From contig DBJV01000067.1 of the NCBI GenBank assembly GCA_002297185.1, positions 1 to 6,035 of the forward strand: a stretch of DNA of 6,035 bases, given 5' to 3'. This document shows positions 5,294 to 6,035 of the stretch, one piece after another (the first letter of the stretch is position 1; the number at the start of each line of letters is the position of its first letter). A model generated the notes under the pieces. The model searched no databases. It saw only the letters and a list, made by a program, of their open reading frames with translations, and was not told the DNA's origin. The stretch is from Christensenella sp. UBA767. GTDB taxonomy: Bacteria > Bacillota > Clostridia > Christensenellales > CAG-917. Made by a program: the position numbers and the translations under genes.

Positions 5294-6035
5294 CGTCACC
5301 CTCCTCAAACACAATCGGCTCATCCGACGTGCCTTCAACCGCAAATATGGTTATTTCGCCAAATACTTCGTCCTGTTCCGCGCGCAGCCTACCGTACTTC
5401 AAAAGTTCCAACATCGCAAGGAACGTCGTTACGATATCTCCCTTGTCGTAGTCCGGCTCAAACAAATCCGTAAACTTCATTTGCTTTCGCACGCTTATCA
5501 TCAAGCGGATATTTTCCATCTGCTCATGCACGGAAAAGCGGTCTTTAACGACTTTTTTCGGGATAATTTCTTTCTCGTGAATAGCGGCGTTTGCAAGCAC
5601 TCTGGCGAAAGCATCGACAAGCTTTGGCAAAGAGAAATTGACAAGCGCAACACGGTAATCCTTATCCGTAAACACAGGCGCGCGGTAAAATCTGTTAATC
5701 GTCTCGATTTCACGCAATTTTTTGCTCTGTTCCACAAGCAAGGCGTATTCCTTAATCTTGTTGATAAGCAGCATGCGCTCGTATTCGGGATCGTCCTCCG
5801 TGATTTCCTCGTCCTCTTTGGGCAATGTACGGATAGATTTGAGATACACAAGTTCAGCCGCCATAGTGATAAACTCGCCTGCGTAATCGAAATCGAGTTC
5901 TTCCTTTGGCGTATTCTTGATGATTTGCACGTACTGACTGGTAACTTCCGAAATAAAAATATCCTCAATCTCGATTTTCGCACTCTTGATAAGCTCGTAA
6001 AGCAGCGGAATGGGTCCGTCAAAATCGCCAATATG
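5280..6035 (-). CDS. scpA: Segregation and condensation protein ScpA (kleisin), N-terminus cut by window edge
   Basis: The last 251 residues are visible, and only a few N-terminal residues should be missing because the first visible stretch, GDFDGPIPLLYELIKSAKIE (residues 3-22 of the visible part), is the usual opening of ScpA. That helical domain binds the SMC neck. The middle region is charged and helical (about 75-115), and the C-terminal winged helix that binds the SMC head shows VTTFLAMLELLKYGRLRAEQ (202-221) and FGEITIFA (225-232). ScpA is the kleisin that bridges SMC subunits and recruits ScpB. The true start lies beyond 6035; the GTG at 5930 is an internal Val codon. The end is acidic, and the stop lies inside scpB, so the two proteins are probably made in step. 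Confidence 0.96.
   Translation of the reverse strand, partial: HIGDFDGPIPLLYELIKSAKIEIEDIFISEVTSQYVQIIKNTPKEELDFDYAGEFITMAAELVYLKSIRTLPKEDEEITEDDPEYERMLLINKIKEYALLVEQSKKLREIETINRFYRAPVFTDKDYRVALVNFSLPKLVDAFARVLANAAIHEKEIIPKKVVKDRFSVHEQMENIRLMISVRKQMKFTDLFEPDYDKGDIVTTFLAMLELLKYGRLRAEQDEVFGEITIFAVEGTSDEPIVFEEGDDGKY
5300..5305 (-). promoter_or_regulatory. scpB ribosome binding site
   Basis: A perfect AGGAGG lies 6 nt before ATG 5293, inside the last codons of scpA. It fixes the scpB start and suggests efficient initiation independent of, or coupled to, scpA translation. Confidence 0.88.

Noticed and set aside
5280..5930. scpA starting at the GTG at 5930
   Set aside because: The frame continues to the window edge and encodes the conserved FDGP opening of ScpA, so that GTG is an internal Val.
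5501..6031. 176-aa minus-strand open frame overlapping scpA
   Set aside because: It is an alternate frame of scpA with Arg/Ser-rich, low-complexity content and no domain.

Overview
All supported genes lie on the minus strand, so the window reads biologically from right (6035) to left (1). The content points to a Gram-positive, spore-forming member of the Bacillota, most likely a clostridial lineage. The evidence is a clean scpA-scpB pair, a GerW/YtfJ sporulation protein directly after a DUF2953 (YtfI-like) membrane protein, an S11 D-Ala-D-Ala carboxypeptidase, G-rich Shine-Dalgarno sequences, and U-tailed intrinsic terminators. The genus cannot be named from the sequence alone. The coding DNA is moderately AT-rich and the gaps are strongly AT-rich.

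Layout in transcription order. Unit 1 (6035-4537) holds scpA, whose extreme N-terminus lies outside the window, and scpB, which overlaps it by 14 nt; a strong hairpin plus U8 terminator at 4537-4569 closes it. Next comes a 236-nt non-coding gap (4353-4588) with the terminator, a second long hairpin directly after it, a nested set of TTCAA-containing direct repeats and an 18-bp palindrome. Unit 2 (4352-2460) holds a DUF2953 membrane protein, gerW (17-nt overlap) and an N-terminally anchored D-Ala-D-Ala carboxypeptidase (11-nt spacing); a terminator lies at 2355-2381. Unit 3 starts at a good sigma-A-type promoter (2294-2322) and holds rluB (2251-1328), an 83-nt AT-rich gap, surE (1244-483), and an HI0933/YhiN-family flavoprotein whose start codon shares the ATGA overlap with the surE stop and whose C-terminal part runs off the left edge.

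How the genes fit together. ScpA and ScpB are the kleisin and winged-helix partners of SMC in chromosome condensation and segregation. The DUF2953, GerW and carboxypeptidase genes look like a sporulation/cell-envelope unit. RluB modifies 23S rRNA, SurE is a nucleotide phosphatase and the flavoprotein is a likely oxidoreductase, so unit 3 is housekeeping. Neighbourhoods like this are common in Firmicutes; from memory, spmA/spmB often sit between the carboxypeptidase and rluB, and here they are absent.

I found no mobile element, CRISPR array, defence system, tRNA or rRNA, and no convincing novel multi-gene system. The points most worth a second look are two charged insertions in RluB, the swapped membrane anchor and short C-terminus of the carboxypeptidase, the tandem hairpins after scpB, and a Gly-to-Cys change in the SurE Asn loop.
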